Source of the DNA: Erythrobacter sp. UBA1916
GTDB taxonomy: Bacteria > Pseudomonadota > Alphaproteobacteria > Sphingomonadales > Sphingomonadaceae
Reading direction: 5' to 3'
DNA: 64,000 bases
NCBI GenBank assembly: GCA_002337385.1
Contig: DDFY01000004.1
Coordinates: forward strand, 47,520-111,519
A program made the translations under genes and the position numbers. Shown here one piece after another: positions 61,624-64,000 of this stretch (the first letter of the stretch is position 1; each line of letters starts with the position of its first letter). The notes beneath the pieces were generated by a model. It did no database searches and was not told the DNA's origin. It saw only the letters and a list, made by a program, of their open reading frames with translations.

Positions 61624-61695
61624 CCTTCAACAGGCTCAGGCTGAGCAGACCTCGTTCATTAATCCCACACCCGCTCAGGCTGAGCTTGTCGAAGC
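61624..61695. repeat. REPIN-like inverted pair inside the gatC-gatA gap
   Basis: The left arm at 61624-61646 (CTTCAACAGGCTCAGGCTG) and the right arm at 61673-61695 (CAGGCTGAGCTTGTCGAAG) are inverted with 26 bp between. Arm order is opposite to the pairs at 24.5 and 48.7 kb. The RNA would form a large hairpin within the gat transcript and might adjust gatA expression. Confidence 0.72.
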
Positions 61696-61722
61696 CCGCG
61701 CGCTGACCTTTCGGATAGTTGT

Positions 61723-63207
61723 ATGACTGATCTTACCAACCTTGGCGTGAAAGCCATCCGCGACGGCGTTGCCGCTGGCGACTTCACCGCGCGCGAAGTG
61801 GCAGAAAGCTTCAACGCCAATGTCGCCGCCGCCGCTGCATTGAACGCCTTTATCGTCACCACCCCCGAACACGCGCTCGCCGCCGCCGATGCGGTGGACG
61901 CCAAGCGCGCTGCGGGCGAGGAGCTGGGCGCGATGGCGGGCGTGCCGATCGGCATGAAAGACCTGTTCGCCACCCGCGGCGTGCAGACCAGTGCCGCCAG
62001 CGCGATCCTCGAAGGCTTCAAGCCCGAGTACGAAAGCACCGTCAGCCAGAAGCTGTGGGACGCGGGCGCGGGCATGCTCGGCAAGCTGAACCTTGACCAG
62101 TTCGCCATGGGCTCCTCGAACGAGACCAGCCACTTCGGCAATGTTGCCAACCCGTGGAAGGCCAACGACGGCGGCAATGCGGTGCTGGCACCGGGCGGCT
62201 CGTCGGGCGGCTCTTCGGCAGCGGTCGCGGCGCGGCTGGCTCCGGCGGCGACCGGTACCGACACCGGCGGCTCGATCCGCCAGCCCGCCGCCTTCACTGG
62301 CATCAGCGGCATCAAGCCGACCTATGGCCGCTGCTCGCGCTGGGGCATCGTTGCCTTTGCCAGCTCGCTTGATCAGGCCGGGCCGATGGCGCGCTCGGTG
62401 GAAGATTGTGCGGTGATGCTGGGCGCGATGGCCGGGTTCGATCCCAAGGATTCGACCAGCCTCGATGCGCCCGTGCCCGACTGGGCCGGGGCGCTCAGCG
62501 CCGATCTGCGCGGCAAAAAGGTCGGTATCCCGAAGGAATACCGGATGGACGGCACCGACGCCGAAATCCTCGCCAGCTGGGACGATGGCATCGCCTGGCT
62601 GAAGGATGCGGGCGCCGAGGTGGTCGACGTGAGCCTGCCGCACACCAAATATGCGCTGCCGGCCTACTATATCGTCGCGCCGGCCGAGGCTTCCAGCAAC
62701 CTCGCGCGCTATGACGGCGTGCGCTACGGCCTGCGCGATCTGCCCGAGGGCGCTGGCCTGCAGGACATGTACGCCGCCACCCGCGCCGCCGGGTTCGGGC
62801 CGGAGGTGAAGCGCCGTATCATGCTCGGCACCTATGTGCTGTCGGCGGGCTTCTACGACGCCTATTACACCCAGGCGATGAAGGTGCGCACGCTGATCCA
62901 GCGCGACTTCAACGAGGCTTTCGAAAAGTGCGATGTGATCCTCGCGCCGACCACGCCGACTGCGGCTTTCCCGCTCGGCGACAAGCTCGACGATCCGCTG
63001 GCGATGTATCTGAACGACGTGTTCTCGGTCCCCGCCAGCCTTGCAGGGCTCCCCGCGATGAGTGTGCCCTCGCGGCTTAACGCCAAGGGCCTGCCGCTGG
63101 GCCTGCAACTGGTCGGCAAGGCGATGGACGAGCAGATGGTCCTTAACGCAGGACTGGCAATCGAACAGCGCGCAGGCTTCGATGCTGCGCCGGGTAAGTG
63201 GTGGTAA
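61723..63207 (+). CDS. gatA: Asp/Glu-tRNA amidotransferase subunit A
   Basis: A 494-residue amidase-signature enzyme. The catalytic triad is K79 (GVPIGMKD), S160 (PGGSSGGSS) and S184 (TDTGGSIRQPAA). It releases ammonia from glutamine to convert misacylated Glu-tRNA-Gln or Asp-tRNA-Asn. The ATG at 61723 follows the REP pair by 27 bp without a strong ribosome site. gatB starts two bases after the stop. Confidence 0.97.
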   Translation: MTDLTNLGVKAIRDGVAAGDFTAREVAESFNANVAAAAALNAFIVTTPEHALAAADAVDAKRAAGEELGAMAGVPIGMKDLFATRGVQTSAASAILEGFKPEYESTVSQKLWDAGAGMLGKLNLDQFAMGSSNETSHFGNVANPWKANDGGNAVLAPGGSSGGSSAAVAARLAPAATGTDTGGSIRQPAAFTGISGIKPTYGRCSRWGIVAFASSLDQAGPMARSVEDCAVMLGAMAGFDPKDSTSLDAPVPDWAGALSADLRGKKVGIPKEYRMDGTDAEILASWDDGIAWLKDAGAEVVDVSLPHTKYALPAYYIVAPAEASSNLARYDGVRYGLRDLPEGAGLQDMYAATRAAGFGPEVKRRIMLGTYVLSAGFYDAYYTQAMKVRTLIQRDFNEAFEKCDVILAPTTPTAAFPLGDKLDDPLAMYLNDVFSVPASLAGLPAMSVPSRLNAKGLPLGLQLVGKAMDEQMVLNAGLAIEQRAGFDAAPGKWW

Positions 63208-63208
63208 G

Positions 63209-64000
63209 ATGAGCAATTATCGCATTGAAGGCGCAACCGGTACCTGGGAGGTCGTGATCGGCCTTGAGGTCCACGCGCAGGTCACCAGCAACGCCAAGCT
63301 GTTCTCGGGCGCCTCGACGCAGTTCGGGGCCGAGCCCAATTCGCAGGTCTCGCTCGTTGATGCGGCGATGCCCGGCATGCTGCCCGTGCCCAACCGCGAG
63401 TGCATCCGGCAGGCCGTGCGCACCGGCATGGCGATCGAGGCCCAGATCAACGCCTGGAGCCGGTTCGACCGCAAGAACTACTTCTATGCCGATCTGCCGC
63501 AGGGCTATCAGATCAGCCAGCTTTATCACCCGCTGGTGGGCAAGGGCTCGCTGACCATCGAAGCCGACGAGAAGGCCGGTATCCCCGAAGACAAGGTCAT
63601 CGGGATCGAGCGCATTCACGTCGAGCAGGACGCGGGCAAGCTGATGCACGACCAGCATCCGACCATGTCCTATGTCGACCTCAACCGCACCGGCGTGGCG
63701 CTGATGGAAATCGTCAGCGACCCGGACATGACCTCGCCCGCCGAGGCCGGGGCCTATATCCGCAAGCTGCGCGCGATCCTGCGTTATGTCGGCTCGTGCG
63801 ATGGCAACATGGAAGAAGGCTCGATGCGCGCCGACGTGAACGTCTCGGTGCGCAAGGTTGGCGATACCGAGCTGGGCACCCGCACCGAGACCAAGAACGT
63901 GAACTCGGTCCGCTTCGTGATGCAGGCGATTGAGCACGAGGTGCAGCGCCAGATTGACGTGCTCGAAGACGGTGGCACCATCGTGCAGGAAACCCGCCTG
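63209..64000 (+). CDS. gatB: Asp/Glu-tRNA amidotransferase subunit B (5' part)
   Basis: 264 codons of GatB, cut by the window end (the full protein is about 490-500). WEVVIGLEVHAQVTSNAKLF and KNYFYADLPQGYQISQ are the family signatures, followed by HVEQDAGKLMHD and DLNRTGVALMEIVSDPD. GatB binds the misacylated tRNA and phosphorylates the acyl group. The ATG at 63209 lies one base after the gatA stop. Confidence 0.97.
   Translation, partial: MSNYRIEGATGTWEVVIGLEVHAQVTSNAKLFSGASTQFGAEPNSQVSLVDAAMPGMLPVPNRECIRQAVRTGMAIEAQINAWSRFDRKNYFYADLPQGYQISQLYHPLVGKGSLTIEADEKAGIPEDKVIGIERIHVEQDAGKLMHDQHPTMSYVDLNRTGVALMEIVSDPDMTSPAEAGAYIRKLRAILRYVGSCDGNMEEGSMRADVNVSVRKVGDTELGTRTETKNVNSVRFVMQAIEHEVQRQIDVLEDGGTIVQETRL

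Overview
The window is a GC-rich (roughly 64% by eye) alphaproteobacterial chromosome segment. The gene content points to Sphingomonadales, probably an Erythrobacteraceae- or Novosphingobium-like organism. The indicators are a ChpT phosphotransferase, a TorF/Gcw_chp porin, ATP12, DUF3297, a TIGR02186/TSUP pair, a long Lys/Ala/Pro tail on trigger factor, and scattered REP-like repeats with the core CTTCGACAAGCTCAG. No rRNA, CRISPR array or complete insertion sequence was seen.

Bases 1-5505 are accessory. They hold a DeoR regulator converging on a POT-like transporter, about 950 bp without a convincing gene, a helix-turn-helix protein, and a P4-type tyrosine integrase lying just beyond the 3' end of a tRNA-Val(CAC). 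This looks like one end of an integrated element; no second attachment site is visible.

From 5.6 kb onward the DNA is mainly core. In order: sppA; pyrB with a dihydroorotase-like partner lacking its metal ligands; a ParA ATPase between two SPOR-domain proteins; DUF418; bfd-bfr behind two Fur-box-like repeats; der; a CHAP amidase; a glyoxalase; a SIMPL protein; a TorF porin; a phosphatase; RNase P RNA; an AhpD-like protein; an AmpD-like amidase; chpT; a JAMM protease; rluD; rpoH; an M20 hydrolase; mtgA; a cation efflux protein; MarR; a sterol-desaturase-like protein; clpX and clpP; a TonB-dependent receptor; tig; tRNA-Leu(UAG); and nhaA.

From 40 kb to the right end come: an NfrB-like glycosyltransferase overlapping an NfrA-C-like outer-membrane protein gene; a TSUP transporter with its TIGR02186 partner; a HerA-like ATPase; queE with a MATE transporter; valS; an Mla-type lipid transport operon (mlaE, mlaF, mlaD and an auxiliary lipoprotein); a tightly overlapping minus-strand chain crcB, a pseudouridine synthase, a HAD phosphatase, a small membrane protein and ATP12; rpsU; an FKBP isomerase; DUF4153; and gatC-gatA-gatB, with gatB cut by the window end.

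The most interesting items are a 43-codon remnant of a GIY-YIG nuclease between inverted REP repeats, where one repeat supplies the rluD ribosome-binding site and the other codes for the N-terminus of the JAMM protein; the pseudo-dihydroorotase; the NfrB/NfrA-like pair; helically phased repeats beside the integrase; and tandem Fur-like operators before bfd. All functional calls rest on reading motifs and translations by eye, without database searches.
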